64,000 nucleotides of DNA from Chromohalobacter canadensis (GCF_034479555.1 NZ_CP140151.1:1364001-1428000), one strand, 5' to 3'. Positions 52,016-61,181 are shown, counted from the first letter of the stretch. The notes: generated by a model from the letters alone, not told the origin. Numbers and translations: made by a program.

Positions 52016-53038
52016 TTATTCGGCTGAGCAGGATTTGCGCGCTTCGAGCGCTGCGTAATAGACATCTCGCGCCTGATCGAGACCACGCGACTCGAGATTA
52101 CCGAGGTACTGGTCGATGCCTGCCTTGAGCGGCTTTGCCCATTCCGAATTCTCGAGCGGATTGTCGATGACACGAATGGTGTGCCCGGCTTCTTCGGCTT
52201 CTTTTTTGCCGGCCTTATCATCGGCGGCAAAGACCTTTCCGGCTTTTTCCGCCCACTTCATGCCGGAGTTCTCGTCGATGGCCTTTTGTTGCTCAGGGGA
52301 CAGGCTGTCATATGTGTCCTGGCTCATCGTGGCGACGAAGATCAGCGTGTAGAACGGTACCTGGGTGTGATACTCGGTCAGCTCATTGAGGCGGAAGGTC
52401 TTCATCCCTTCCCAAGGAAAGCTCAGCCCATCCAGGACACCACGTTGCATGGAGGTATAGATTTCCGGGGCCGGCATGCCCACCGGCTCGGCGCCCATGT
52501 TGTTGAGGATGTTGCCCGCCACGGACGTGGGCCTACGCATACGCAGGCCTTCGAGATCCGAAGGTGTCTGCACGTCCGTCTCGCGCGTGTGAATGTACCC
52601 AGGCCCGGTGGTGAACATGAACAACACATGGGTATCGTCATATTCGCTATCGATCTTGCCATCGTCATAGAGCGTTTGCAGCACGCAGGCTCCTTCCGGC
52701 GCCGACGACGCCACGCCCGGCAATTCTACGATCTGACTCAGCGGAAAGCGGCCATTGGTATAGCCCTGTGCCGTGATCCCGATATCAGCGATCCCGTTGA
52801 CGGCCGCTTCATAGGTTTCATCGGCTTGGCTCAAGGTCTGCGAGGGGTAGTTCTCGACCTGTAAGGAGCCATTGGAGTCTTTTTCCACTGCTTCGGCCCA
52901 GGCTTCGAACACATCTTTATTGATGGATGAAGCCCCCGGCCAGAAATGCGACATGCGCAGTGTCGTTTCCGCATGGGCGGTCGACACTGCAGCCGCGGTC
53001 AAGGAGAGGGTAAGCATGCAAGTGAGCGTACGTTTCAT
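52016..53038 (-). CDS. TRAP transporter substrate-binding protein, DctP family
   Basis: This 340-residue protein has a signal peptide (MKRTLTCMLTLSLTAAAVST, cut at AHAE) and a DctP-type fold. MSHFWPGASSINKDVFEAWA suggests a carboxylate-binding N-lobe. LEGLRMRRPTSVAGNILNNM carries the conserved arginine, and MQRGVLDGLSFPW the ligand-pocket tryptophan region. An AGAGGA site precedes the ATG. The binding protein belongs to a different subgroup from the one at 17.3 kb, so the two TRAP systems probably carry different acids. Confidence 0.92.
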   Translation of the reverse strand: MKRTLTCMLTLSLTAAAVSTAHAETTLRMSHFWPGASSINKDVFEAWAEAVEKDSNGSLQVENYPSQTLSQADETYEAAVNGIADIGITAQGYTNGRFPLSQIVELPGVASSAPEGACVLQTLYDDGKIDSEYDDTHVLFMFTTGPGYIHTRETDVQTPSDLEGLRMRRPTSVAGNILNNMGAEPVGMPAPEIYTSMQRGVLDGLSFPWEGMKTFRLNELTEYHTQVPFYTLIFVATMSQDTYDSLSPEQQKAIDENSGMKWAEKAGKVFAADDKAGKKEAEEAGHTIRVIDNPLENSEWAKPLKAGIDQYLGNLESRGLDQARDVYYAALEARKSCSAE

Positions 53039-53065
53039 GGCGTTGATTCCTCTTATTATCTCGAA

Positions 53066-53085
53066 AGAGGCCCAATAAGGCCTCT
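53066..53085 (-). terminator. Hairpin between pcaL and the TRAP operon
   Basis: Arms AGAGGCC and GGCCTCT enclose 6 nt. On the minus strand it is followed by TTTCGAG, a short U stretch only. It may partly terminate the pcaIJFL transcript before the TRAP genes. Confidence 0.45.
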
Positions 53086-53133
53086 CGGTTCCACCACCTT
53101 CCGAAGAAGGCCAGTTCCAGGCAGAGATTTTCG

Positions 53134-54303
53134 TTATAGGGTTTTGCCCCAGCCCAGTTTCTTGGCCATCGAAAAGGCATGGTTAGCAGCCGGCACGCCG
53201 GCATAGATCGCCACATGCATCAGTGCCTGGCGCAATTGTGCTTCGCTAAGGCCGATACGCTGGGCGGTTTTCAGGTGGAGTTCCAGCTCTCCGTCGCGCC
53301 CCAGCGCTGCTAGCACCGCCAGGGTGATCATGCTGCGCTCGGTGCGGCTCAAATCATCGTTGCCCCACAGCTCGCCCCAGGCCATGCGCGTAATCATGTT
53401 CTGGAACGGCGCGTCGAGCGTGGTGGCATTTTCGCTGGCACGCGCCACGTGCTCGTCGCCGAGTACCTGCTTGCGCGTTTCCAGCCCGGCGGCATAGCTC
53501 ACACCGTTCTCGTCGACGTGCTCATCACCCAGCCAGGCACGCAGACGCTTGGCGATCGCCTCGGGCACTTCCACGCTCGGCACGTGCGCGATGTTTTCGA
53601 GTACTTCGAGACGCGCGTCACCGAACTGGGAAGCCAGCGTCTTCAGGGTCTCGGGCGGCGTGGACAGATCCTCGCGCCCGCCGAGCAAGCGCACCGGCCC
53701 CGCGACCCCGCGCAGTTGTCCGCTGAAGTCGGTGTCGGCCAGCATCTCGCAAAGCCGCGCGTAGGACTCGCCATCGGTACGCGCAAGCTGGGTCTTCCAG
53801 CCCGTATAGGTGGCCGTATCGCCTTGCGCGAACGCCTCGGAAAACCAGCGCGGAACGATCTCGTCGGCCATGGCGGCCAGGCCTTCCTGGCGCACGCGCG
53901 AGGCCCGTGCATACCAGTTGTCCGGAGTGCCGATGACAGCGCCGGTGTTGGTCAGCACGACATCGGCGAGACGCTCGGGACACTGGATCAGCAACTGCTG
54001 ACCGACCACGCCGCCGATCGAGGTGCCCACGAAATGAAAGCGCGTCACGTCCAGCGCGTCGGCCAGGGCCAGGGCGTCTTCGGCCAGCGCGCGGGGCGTG
54101 ACCGCCTCGGTCAGGCCACTGCTGGCGCCATGGCCAGGCAGATCCCAGGTCACGCAGCGGAAACGGCCACGCAAGGCGGCGACCACGTCCTCCCACACGT
54201 CCTGGCTCATGCCCAGCGGGTGTGCCAACAGCACCGCCGGCAGCGCGGCTTCACCGCTATCGCGATAGGCGATCGTGCGCTCCGCCACCGTCAAGAAAGC
54301 CAT
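53134..54303 (-). CDS. pcaL: PcaD-PcaC fusion: 3-oxoadipate enol-lactonase and 4-carboxymuconolactone decarboxylase
   Basis: This 389-residue protein joins two enzymes. Residues 1 to about 260 form an alpha/beta hydrolase: GTSIGG with nucleophile S95, AHPLGMSQD oxyanion loop and the NIAHVPSVEVPEAI histidine. Residues from about 265 form a carboxymuconolactone decarboxylase domain (MAWGELWGNDDLSRTERSM, HLKTAQRIGLSEAQLRQALM, YAGVPAANHAF). PcaL fusions are known from Streptomyces, Rhodococcus and some proteobacteria. Because no catD exists here, the lactonase half must serve both the catechol and protocatechuate branches. Confidence 0.94.
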   Translation of the reverse strand: MAFLTVAERTIAYRDSGEAALPAVLLAHPLGMSQDVWEDVVAALRGRFRCVTWDLPGHGASSGLTEAVTPRALAEDALALADALDVTRFHFVGTSIGGVVGQQLLIQCPERLADVVLTNTGAVIGTPDNWYARASRVRQEGLAAMADEIVPRWFSEAFAQGDTATYTGWKTQLARTDGESYARLCEMLADTDFSGQLRGVAGPVRLLGGREDLSTPPETLKTLASQFGDARLEVLENIAHVPSVEVPEAIAKRLRAWLGDEHVDENGVSYAAGLETRKQVLGDEHVARASENATTLDAPFQNMITRMAWGELWGNDDLSRTERSMITLAVLAALGRDGELELHLKTAQRIGLSEAQLRQALMHVAIYAGVPAANHAFSMAKKLGWGKTL

Positions 54304-54313
54304 GCCGTTCTCC

Positions 54314-55519
54314 TCAAACGCGTTCGATCAAAGTGGCCACGCCCTGGCCCACACCGACACACATGGTGCAAAGGGCGTAACGCTTGTTCTGTACGTGCAG
54401 CTCGTGCGCCGCGGTCAGCAGCAGCCGCGCCCCGGACATGCCCAGCGGATGCCCCAGTGCGATCGCGCCGCCATTGGGATTGACGCGCGGATCGTCATCG
54501 GCCACGCCCAGTTCGCGCAGGCATGCCAGCCCCTGGGCGGCGAAGGCTTCGTTGAGCTCGATGATGTCGACCTCATCGATGCCGATACCCAGACGCTCGA
54601 GCAGCTTGCGCGTCGCCGGTACCGGGCCCATGCCCATGATGCGGGGTTCGACGCCGGCGGTGGCCATGCCCAGGATCCGCGCCATCGGAGTGAGACCATG
54701 GCGCGCGACGGCGGCGTCGCTGGCGACCAGCATCGCCGCCGCCCCGTCGTTGACACCCGACGCATTGCCCGCGGTCACGCTGCCGCCATCGCGAAACGGC
54801 GTGGGCAACTTGGCCAGCTTTTCCAGCGTGGTGCCTGCGCGCGGATGCTCGTCCCGATCGACGATCAGGGGCTCCTGCTTGCGACGCGGCACCTCGACCG
54901 GCGTGATCTCCTGCGCCAGACGCCCGGACTGCTGGGCGCGCTCGGTTTTCTGCTGCGAGCGCACGGCGAAGGCATCCTGATCCTCGCGAGAAACGTGGAA
55001 CTGCTCGGCGACGTTCTCGGCGGTCTCGGGCATCGACTCGACGCCGAAGTGGTTCTTCATCAACGGATTGACGAAACGCCAGCCGATGGTGGTGTCCTCG
55101 ATCGCCTGGCTGCGCGAGAACGCCGTTTCGGCCTTGCCCATCACGAACGGCGCGCGCGACATGGACTCCACGCCGCCGGCCAGCGCCAGCTCGAACTCGC
55201 CCGCCTTGATGGCACGAAATGCCGTCCCCACGGCATCCATGCCCGACCCGCACAGGCGATTCAAGGTGGTGCCGGGCACGCTGGTCGGCAGCCCGGCCAG
55301 CAGCGCCGACATGCGCGCGACGTTGCGATTGTCCTCACCGGCCTGGTTGGCGCAGCCCATGATCACTTCATCGATGGCCGCCGGATCGAGGTCCGGCGCC
55401 TGGGCCAGCACGGCCCGGAAAATCGTGGCCGCCAGGTCGTCGGGGCGGACGCTGGCCAGCGAGCCGCCGAAACGTCCCACGGCGGAACGCGTGGGGTGAC
55501 ACAACCAAACATCGCTCAT
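54314..55519 (-). CDS. pcaF: 3-Oxoadipyl-CoA thiolase
   Basis: This 401-residue thiolase has the nucleophile C90 in [14 protein letters not shown], the histidine in [14 protein letters not shown] and the second catalytic cysteine in [11 protein letters not shown]. The opening [20 protein letters not shown] is typical of PcaF. It splits 3-oxoadipyl-CoA into succinyl-CoA and acetyl-CoA. ATG 55519 has AGGAG upstream; a frame to 55594 is unsupported. It lies 10 bp before pcaL. Confidence 0.94.
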   Translation of the reverse strand: MSDVWLCHPTRSAVGRFGGSLASVRPDDLAATIFRAVLAQAPDLDPAAIDEVIMGCANQAGEDNRNVARMSALLAGLPTSVPGTTLNRLCGSGMDAVGTAFRAIKAGEFELALAGGVESMSRAPFVMGKAETAFSRSQAIEDTTIGWRFVNPLMKNHFGVESMPETAENVAEQFHVSREDQDAFAVRSQQKTERAQQSGRLAQEITPVEVPRRKQEPLIVDRDEHPRAGTTLEKLAKLPTPFRDGGSVTAGNASGVNDGAAAMLVASDAAVARHGLTPMARILGMATAGVEPRIMGMGPVPATRKLLERLGIGIDEVDIIELNEAFAAQGLACLRELGVADDDPRVNPNGGAIALGHPLGMSGARLLLTAAHELHVQNKRYALCTMCVGVGQGVATLIERV

Positions 55520-55529
55520 CGAATTCTCC

Positions 55530-56306
55530 TCATGCCTCGCCGGCATGTTTGCGTTCGGTACGCGCCTTGAGATCCCGCAGCACGTCGAGCTCATTCGCGG
55601 AAGGCATCGGCGTGGTGTCGAGCTGCTCGGCGAAACGAATCTCCCAGCCGGTCGCGTCCTGCACCTGCTCGACGGTCACGCCCGGATGCAGCGATACCAC
55701 CACCAGCTCGCGAGTCTCGGGGTCGGGCTTCATCACGCACAGGTCGGTGATCACCCGAGTCGGGCCGCGGCCGATATTGGGCACCCCATCACGCGCCTTG
55801 CCGTCGCGGCCGAAGCCGAGGGTAGTGATGAAATCCACCTGATCGACGAAGGTCCGCTTGGAATGCTTGAGCGTGATGAAGACCTCGCCGGCACAGGTCG
55901 CGATTTCCGGTGCCCCGCCGCCGCCGGGCAAGCGCACCTTGGGCGCCTGATAATCGCCGATCAGCGTGGTGTTGAGGTTGCAGTAGCGATCGATCTGCGC
56001 GGTGCCCAGAAAGCCCACATCGATCTTGCCGCCCTGCAACCAGTAGCGGAACATTTCCGGCACCGACACGGTGGTCAGCGCCGACTCGCAAAGTTCGCCG
56101 TCGCCGATGGAAAGCGGCAGCACGTCCGGCTTGGTCTGCAGGGTGCCGGACTCATAGATCAGTACCACGTCCGGTGCATGTGTCAGGCGCGCCAGGTTGG
56201 CGGCCTCGGACGGCAAGCCGATGCCCACGAAACACGTCATGCCGTTCTCCAGCGCCTTCGCCGCCGTCACGGTCATCATTTCCGCGGAGGTGTACTCGAT
56301 ACTCAT
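55530..56306 (-). CDS. pcaJ: 3-Oxoadipate CoA-transferase beta subunit
   Basis: The 258-residue class I CoA-transferase subunit has NGMTCFVGIGLPSEAANLAR, the catalytic-glutamate region LIYESGTLQ, VSVPEMFRYWLQGGKIDVGF and LPGGGGAPEIATCAGEVFI. It moves CoA from succinyl-CoA to 3-oxoadipate with PcaI. Its ATG overlaps the pcaI stop (ATGA). A longer frame to 56348 lies inside pcaI and is rejected. Confidence 0.94.
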   Translation of the reverse strand: MSIEYTSAEMMTVTAAKALENGMTCFVGIGLPSEAANLARLTHAPDVVLIYESGTLQTKPDVLPLSIGDGELCESALTTVSVPEMFRYWLQGGKIDVGFLGTAQIDRYCNLNTTLIGDYQAPKVRLPGGGGAPEIATCAGEVFITLKHSKRTFVDQVDFITTLGFGRDGKARDGVPNIGRGPTRVITDLCVMKPDPETRELVVVSLHPGVTVEQVQDATGWEIRFAEQLDTTPMPSANELDVLRDLKARTERKHAGEA

Positions 56307-57124
56307 TGGGCCTGCCCCCCTGCGTTGAAGACGTTCTCGTCGAGCCATGTCTGGAAGGTGTCACGGTCGCGCGCGATGGTATCCCACTCCTTGTAGAAGC
56401 GGTTGTTGCGCGGGTAGTAACCGTGGGCATAGGAGGGATAGGCGCCCTTCTCGGCCACGGCGATGGCGTCGATGGCCCAGCCGGGGATCACGCAGGCATT
56501 GGGACCGGCCTCGAGATCGTCGACGATCTCCTCGACGGTGACGATGCTCTTGCCCGCCGCCAGAATCGCCTCCTTCTGCACGCCGATGATGCCCTCCACC
56601 AGGACATTGCCCTTGCGATCGGCCTTCTGCGCATGCACCAGGGACACGTCCGGGCGCACCGAAGGCACCGCCGCGAGGCGTTCGCCGGTGAACGGGCACT
56701 CGATGAACTTGATCTGGTCGTTGACGCTGGGCAGCTCGCTGCCCACATAGCCGCGCAGCACCGCCAGCGGCAGGCCCGCCGCGCCGGCCTCGAAGGCACA
56801 GGCCATGGCCGCATGACTGTGCTCGAAGATCTCCACCTTGTGCGGCCAGCCTTTCTCCACCGCGTCGCGCAGGCGATGCAAGGAGCCCACCCCGGGGTTG
56901 CCGCCCCACGAGAAGATCAGCTTCTTGGCGCAGCCGGCGCCGATCAATTGGTCGTAGACCAGGTCCGGCGTCATGCGGATCAGCGTCAGATCACGCTTGC
57001 GCTGGCGAATGACTTCATGCCCGGCGGCGAAAGGAATCAGGTGGGTGAAGCCTTCCATGGCCACGGTCGCGCCATCCTCGACGTAGCGCGCCACAGCGTC
57101 ATGCAGGCTAAGAAATTCGGCCAT
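56303..57124 (-). CDS. pcaI: 3-Oxoadipate CoA-transferase alpha subunit
   Basis: This 273-residue protein opens MAEFLSLHDAVARYVEDGAT, with MEGFTHLIPFAAGHEVIRQ, the GSELP-type loop GYVGSELPSVNDQIKFIECP and ADRKGNVLVEGIIG. It is the first gene of pcaI-J-F-L. GAGG lies 8 nt before the ATG. Two PcaR-like dyads (57144-57158 and 57163-57177) sit 20-53 bp upstream, matching control by the IclR regulator encoded nearby. Confidence 0.94.
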   Translation of the reverse strand: MAEFLSLHDAVARYVEDGATVAMEGFTHLIPFAAGHEVIRQRKRDLTLIRMTPDLVYDQLIGAGCAKKLIFSWGGNPGVGSLHRLRDAVEKGWPHKVEIFEHSHAAMACAFEAGAAGLPLAVLRGYVGSELPSVNDQIKFIECPFTGERLAAVPSVRPDVSLVHAQKADRKGNVLVEGIIGVQKEAILAAGKSIVTVEEIVDDLEAGPNACVIPGWAIDAIAVAEKGAYPSYAHGYYPRNNRFYKEWDTIARDRDTFQTWLDENVFNAGGQAQ

Positions 57125-57143
57125 GCGGATTGCCTCGCAAGTT

Positions 57144-57177
57144 GTTCGCTTAATGAACACTGGTTTGTGATACGAAC
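57144..57177. promoter_or_regulatory. Two PcaR-like 15-bp dyads upstream of pcaI
   Basis: GTTCGCTTAATGAAC (57144-57158) and GTTTGTGATACGAAC (57163-57177) share the pattern GTTCG-N5-YGAAC with sites in front of pcaB/pcaR and the DcaP-like porin. The P. putida PcaR site is GTTCGATAATCGCAC (from memory), of the same length and left half. Confidence 0.7.
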
Positions 57178-57211
57178 AAAATTATCGGGATTACCGCAGG
57201 GGGTCAAACGC

Positions 57212-57247
57212 GCGAGGTGGGCAACGGCATGCCGTTACCCACCTCGC
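57212..57247 (-). terminator. Long hairpin after pcaB
   Basis: Seventeen-bp arms (starting GCGAGGTGGG) with one mismatch and a 2-nt loop lie 33 bp beyond the pcaB stop and before the pcaI promoter sites. No U-run follows. It probably separates the pcaB transcript from pcaIJFL. Confidence 0.65.
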
Positions 57248-57279
57248 CAGGTGCCGAATATCAATTCAAAAACAGGGAG

Positions 57280-58617
57280 TTACATCGACTCCAGGACCGC
57301 CAGTGCACGCTGGACCTGCTCCTGGCTACTACCAATGTATAAACCCGGGTCGACACAACGCCGTAGCCGCTGTGCCTCGACCCGCCCCGCCACCGCCGGG
57401 TGGGCGAGCAATACCTCGGCGTATTCGCGGCGCTCAAGGCGCGACGTCTCGGCGGCCTCCCTGGCGATGCGCTGCGCTTCGTCAGCCCCCAGGATGTCAC
57501 CCAGCAGGCGCGCCGCGGGCTCCGCCATGATCGCGCCGCCCATCAGCGTCAGGTTGCGGCGCATCGTCTCGGCATGCACCTCCAGGCCTTCCCAGAGTTC
57601 GGCCAGGGATACCAGGGCCCCCTCCATCAGCAGGACCGCATCCAGCATCGGCGCCCACTCGGCATGCCACTCCCCGAGCCCACGCTCGAGGGGTTGCGCG
57701 CCGGCATGGCTGAGCGTCACGGCCTGACCATGAATCTGACGAGCCGCCGCCCGCAGTCGGGCGCAGATCACCGGGTTGCGCTTGTGCGGCATCGACGACG
57801 AGCCCCCCGCGCCGGGGACCGCCGGCTCGCTGACCTCGGCCACCTCGGACTGGGTCAGCAGGGAGACATCCAGGGCGACTTTCTCGACCCCCACCGCCAC
57901 CGCATCGACGGCACCGGACAAGGCCAGGATCGGCTGGCGATTGGTATGCCAGGGCAGCAACGGCGACGCCAGCCCAAGCCGCTCGGCCACGCGATCCATC
58001 ACCTCCAGCCCCTGGGCATCCAGTCCCGAGTGAACGCCCACCGCGCCACCGAATTGCAGATAGAGCCCGGTCTCGGTCACGTCTCTCAGTCGTCGTTCGG
58101 CCTGCGCCAGGTTCTCCGCCCATTGCGCGACCTTGACCCCGAAGGTGATCGGCAACGCCTGCTGCATCAGCGTACGCCCGACCATAGGCGTGCCGGCGTG
58201 TCGACGCATGAGCGCACAACCGGCCTTGCGACTACGTTTCATGAGAGCGAGGCATGCCTCGAGGCGCGGCTTGAGCAGCAACATCAAGGCGGTGTCGAGA
58301 ATATCCTGGCTGGTCGCGCCACGGTGGAAATGTGCCTTGAGCTCGTCGGGCAGGGCCGCCTTGGCCTGCTTGACGAAGGGAATCGCCGCATTGCCGCCCA
58401 GCACGGTACCGTGCGCCATCGCGTCCATGTCGAAGACATGCTCCGCGAGCACTCGCTCGATCTCGGCCGCGACTCCGCCCGGCAGGATGCCCAGTCTCTC
58501 CTGCTCGGTGGCCAGCGCGACCTCGACGGTACACATGGCAGCGACCAGATCCTGGGCTTGCGTCGCTGCGCGTCCCTCGTCACTCATGAAAGGATGGCGA
58601 AGCAGGGTGTCGTACAT
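57280..58617 (-). CDS. pcaB: 3-Carboxy-cis,cis-muconate cycloisomerase
   Basis: The 445-residue fumarase-superfamily enzyme has the signature GGSSSMPHKRNPVICARL, FHRGATSQDILDTALML, and QQALPITFGVKVAQWAENL. It lactonises 3-carboxymuconate to 4-carboxymuconolactone, the substrate of the decarboxylase half of pcaL. ATG 58617 has GGAG 6 nt upstream; the frame continuing to 58800 runs through the promoter region and into pcaR and is rejected. It is divergent from pcaR. Confidence 0.95.
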   Translation of the reverse strand: MYDTLLRHPFMSDEGRAATQAQDLVAAMCTVEVALATEQERLGILPGGVAAEIERVLAEHVFDMDAMAHGTVLGGNAAIPFVKQAKAALPDELKAHFHRGATSQDILDTALMLLLKPRLEACLALMKRSRKAGCALMRRHAGTPMVGRTLMQQALPITFGVKVAQWAENLAQAERRLRDVTETGLYLQFGGAVGVHSGLDAQGLEVMDRVAERLGLASPLLPWHTNRQPILALSGAVDAVAVGVEKVALDVSLLTQSEVAEVSEPAVPGAGGSSSMPHKRNPVICARLRAAARQIHGQAVTLSHAGAQPLERGLGEWHAEWAPMLDAVLLMEGALVSLAELWEGLEVHAETMRRNLTLMGGAIMAEPAARLLGDILGADEAQRIAREAAETSRLERREYAEVLLAHPAVAGRVEAQRLRRCVDPGLYIGSSQEQVQRALAVLESM

Positions 58618-58649
58618 ACGAATCTCCAACGGCGATTTATCGAACAAAT

Positions 58650-58664
58650 GTTCGCATTTCGAAC
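58650..58664. promoter_or_regulatory. PcaR-like dyad in the pcaB-pcaR divergent region
   Basis: GTTCGCATTTCGAAC fits GTTCG-N5-CGAAC perfectly. A second overlapping dyad CGAACA-AA-TGTTCG (58641-58654) adds a third half-site, as seen at PcaU/PcaR operators with repeated 10-bp halves. It can control both genes. Confidence 0.75.
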
Positions 58665-58720
58665 TTTTATGATAGATTGCCCCTACGTACCCCACAATCG
58701 ACAACGAGGCAATACGCGAC

Positions 58721-59506
58721 ATGGCATCACAAGACGGAGCGCTTACCCCGGATGACAGGGATTTCGTGGCCGCATTGGCAAGCGGCCTTGAGGTCATCAT
58801 GGCCTTCGATCAAGCCAACCCCCGCATGACCTTGAGCGAAGTGGCCACGAAGACCCAGATGAATCGAGCCAAGGCCCGGCGCTTTTTATTGACGCTGCAT
58901 GCGCTGGGGTACGTACGCAAGCAGGAGCGATATTTCGAATTGTCGCCCAAGGCCCTCCAGTTGGGATATGCCTTTCTCTCGGCGAACAATTACCACAACG
59001 CCATCCAAAAGTATCTGGAAGACGTCACGCTGGAAACGGGCGAGTCCTCGTCTCTCGGTGTGCTCGACGGCAAGGACGTGATCTACGTGGCGCGCTCCGC
59101 CGCCAAGCATCGCCTGATGGCCATCACCCTGGCGGTGGGCACTCGCCTGCCCACGATCTACACCTCGATGGGCAGAATGCTGCTGAGCACATTGGATATC
59201 GAAGAGCGTCGACGCATCCTTTCAGAAAGCGATCTCGTCGCGCATACCTCAAGTAGCATCACCGATATTCACCAGCTCGAAGAGGCGATCGACACGGCAG
59301 GAAAGCAGGGATATTGCATCGTCGACCAGGAGCTGGACTCCGGCCTGCGGTCGCTTGCCGTCCCCATTTTCAGCGGAGGCGGACGTTTGATCGGTGCGAT
59401 GAACGTCTCGACCAACTCCGCTCGGGTCCCCCTCGAACGGCTCACCGATCACATTCTTCCCTGCCTTCAGCAAAAGGCTCTGGAAATTAAAGAAACATTG
59501 ATTTAA
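58721..59506 (+). CDS. pcaR: IclR-family regulator of the beta-ketoadipate genes, PcaR/PcaU type
   Basis: The 261-residue protein has a winged helix (LASGLEVIMAFDQANPRMTL, SEVATKTQMNRAKARRFLLT) and an IclR effector domain (ESSSLGVLDGKDVIYVARSA, GTRLPTIYTSMGRMLLSTL, DQELDSGLRSLAVPI). PcaR activates pca genes in response to 3-oxoadipate; PcaU responds to protocatechuate. Which effector applies cannot be read. Matching dyads occur at 57144, 58650 and 59657. A strong terminator follows. Confidence 0.93.
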   Translation: MASQDGALTPDDRDFVAALASGLEVIMAFDQANPRMTLSEVATKTQMNRAKARRFLLTLHALGYVRKQERYFELSPKALQLGYAFLSANNYHNAIQKYLEDVTLETGESSSLGVLDGKDVIYVARSAAKHRLMAITLAVGTRLPTIYTSMGRMLLSTLDIEERRRILSESDLVAHTSSSITDIHQLEEAIDTAGKQGYCIVDQELDSGLRSLAVPIFSGGGRLIGAMNVSTNSARVPLERLTDHILPCLQQKALEIKETLI

Positions 59507-59593
59507 TCGCCAAAAAACACTGCCACAACCAAAGTATAAGCGTGTAAAAACCGCTTCAATACAAAGCGTTACCTTCTACCCACCAATCGCACG

Positions 59594-59627
59594 GCCCTTC
59601 CGCATTGACAGGAAGGGCTTTTTTTTT
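59594..59627 (+). terminator. Rho-independent terminator after pcaR
   Basis: Arms GCCCTTCC (59594-59601) and GGAAGGGC (59611-59618) enclose 9 nt and are followed by nine T. This is a textbook terminator on the plus strand. Confidence 0.95.
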
Positions 59628-59656
59628 CAACTTTCATGTACGCAAGACGAATCAAG

Positions 59657-59671
59657 GTTCGTATTGCGAAC
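59657..59671. promoter_or_regulatory. PcaR-like dyad upstream of the DcaP-like porin
   Basis: GTTCGTATTGCGAAC fits GTTCG-N5-CGAAC exactly, followed by AAAATATAACG, which resembles the sequence after the second pcaI dyad (AAAATTATCG). About 230 bp lie between it and the porin start; that leader holds a 24-codon ORF (59709-59783) of doubtful reality and no other gene. Confidence 0.7.
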
Positions 59672-59901
59672 AAAATATAACGAATAAACCATTAGCCGGG
59701 GAATAAAGATGGCAATCAAGCAAGCATGGCTGACCTCTATCACCCCCTCCCTTTCACGGGCCAATTCAGCGGGAGGTCATTAAAACGTCATCAGAAAAAT
59801 GCATGGGGAGGCGATGAAAAATTAATTTTCCCGTCGACTCAGAAACGCATACTCGTTCATGCGCACCAAGCTCATAACTTCCTACAAAGGGCAGCTCACC
59901 A

Positions 59902-61128
59902 ATGCGATCCGATATAACAACATTCAAGATGACAAAACTCGCGCTATGCGTGTCACTCGTTTCAGGAATGGCAGGCATGGCGACGGCTCCCGCTCACGCT
60001 TTCGATGTCGTCGAAGCGGGACAACCCGTCGTCACCGGCGACCCCAGCCGTGTGGGACCGCCATGGAACCATCGCTCAACCATCAACATACCGGGCACCG
60101 AGACTGATATCGCCTTCGGCGGCTATGTCAAGCTCGATATGCTTTACGATTTCGACTATGACCTTGGCACTACCACAACGCCTTATGAGATCATGAATCC
60201 AGACAACCGGACCGACGGTCGGACGGACTTCACCGCCTATGAGTCGCGCCTCAACTTCCGTACGCACACCATGACCGATTACGGGCGTTTGACGACCTAT
60301 TTCGAAGGCCATTTCGTGCCCGATGGAAAGTTTGGACTACGTCATGCATATGGCGAACTCAATGGCTTCCTCGCGGGCCAGACATGGACCAACTTCCAAA
60401 GTTTCGTCGGTGCCCCCCGCACGCTGGCATTGGGCGATCCCAAGGGTTACGTGTTCGAGCGCCAGGCGCAGTTGCGCTACACCCAGCCAATGGGCACGGG
60501 CAACCTGTCTTTCTCCGTGGAGGACCCGGATACAGTGATCGCCCGCGACGATGCGAGTGTGGCCGATGGTGAGAGCCAGTTCCCCGACTTGACTGTACGC
60601 TATGAGTACAAGCGCTTGTTTGCTCTGTCCGGGGTGGCCCGTCAGCTCTCTACCAATGACATCACCAGCACCGTGGATGACGAAACCACGGGGTATGGCG
60701 TCAATGCGCAATTCAACCTGCCCTTTACGCCAATGACCAGCCTGAAGGGTACCGCCACTTACGGCGAAGGTATCGGTAACTACATGGGCAACCCCGGCAA
60801 TACTGGGCACCGCCACGCGCCCGATGTCTACGTCAATGACAATAACGAACTCGAGGCCATCGAGACACGTGCCTTCGGTGTGTCGCTCAACCATAACTGG
60901 ACCGACGACTGGGTCAGCTCTGTTGGCTTTTCGCGCCTCGATCAGGACATGCCCGACAGTTATGGCGAACAGTTCAAGACCATCGATTACGCCTTCGCTA
61001 ACGTGATCTGGGATGTCACTCAACGCCTGGCAGTGGGTCTTGAGTATCAGAACGCCGATGTCGAGCAGGTTAACGGCAACTCCGACGATGCTAGCCGTCT
61101 GCAGGCCAGTGCCATCTTCCAGTTCTAA
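59902..61128 (+). CDS. DcaP-like trimeric outer-membrane porin
   Basis: The 408-residue protein has a signal peptide (KLALCVSLVSGMAGMATA, cut at AHAF) and a beta-barrel with FGGYVKLDMLYDFD, ESRLNFRTHT, LRHAYGELNGFLAGQTWTNF and a C-terminal FQF. DcaP of Acinetobacter admits dicarboxylates. The 15-bp PcaR-like dyad upstream suggests a protocatechuate-pathway porin for aromatic or dicarboxylic acids (inference). Starts at 59902 and 59929 (MTKLALC) are both possible; the first has AAGGG about 10 nt upstream. A T-rich terminator follows. Confidence 0.88.
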   Translation: MRSDITTFKMTKLALCVSLVSGMAGMATAPAHAFDVVEAGQPVVTGDPSRVGPPWNHRSTINIPGTETDIAFGGYVKLDMLYDFDYDLGTTTTPYEIMNPDNRTDGRTDFTAYESRLNFRTHTMTDYGRLTTYFEGHFVPDGKFGLRHAYGELNGFLAGQTWTNFQSFVGAPRTLALGDPKGYVFERQAQLRYTQPMGTGNLSFSVEDPDTVIARDDASVADGESQFPDLTVRYEYKRLFALSGVARQLSTNDITSTVDDETTGYGVNAQFNLPFTPMTSLKGTATYGEGIGNYMGNPGNTGHRHAPDVYVNDNNELEAIETRAFGVSLNHNWTDDWVSSVGFSRLDQDMPDSYGEQFKTIDYAFANVIWDVTQRLAVGLEYQNADVEQVNGNSDDASRLQASAIFQF

Positions 61129-61157
61129 CATCGTAAACACTGATCGATCGTGATTTT

Positions 61158-61181
61158 GGCTGGCGTTTCGCCAGCCTTTTT
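61158..61181 (+). terminator. Rho-independent terminator after the porin gene
   Basis: Arms GGCTGGCG and CGCCAGCC with loop TTT are followed by five T. It lies 30 bp after the stop. Confidence 0.92.

Noticed and set aside
56174..58755. Two long plus-strand frames (517 and 451 codons) across pcaI and pcaB
   Set aside because: They are antisense to well-supported pca genes and read as Arg/Pro/His-rich shadow sequence.
59709..59783. 24-codon leader ORF before the DcaP-like porin
   Set aside because: It has no strong ribosome site and no regulatory feature such as a codon run or attenuator; chance is the simpler explanation.
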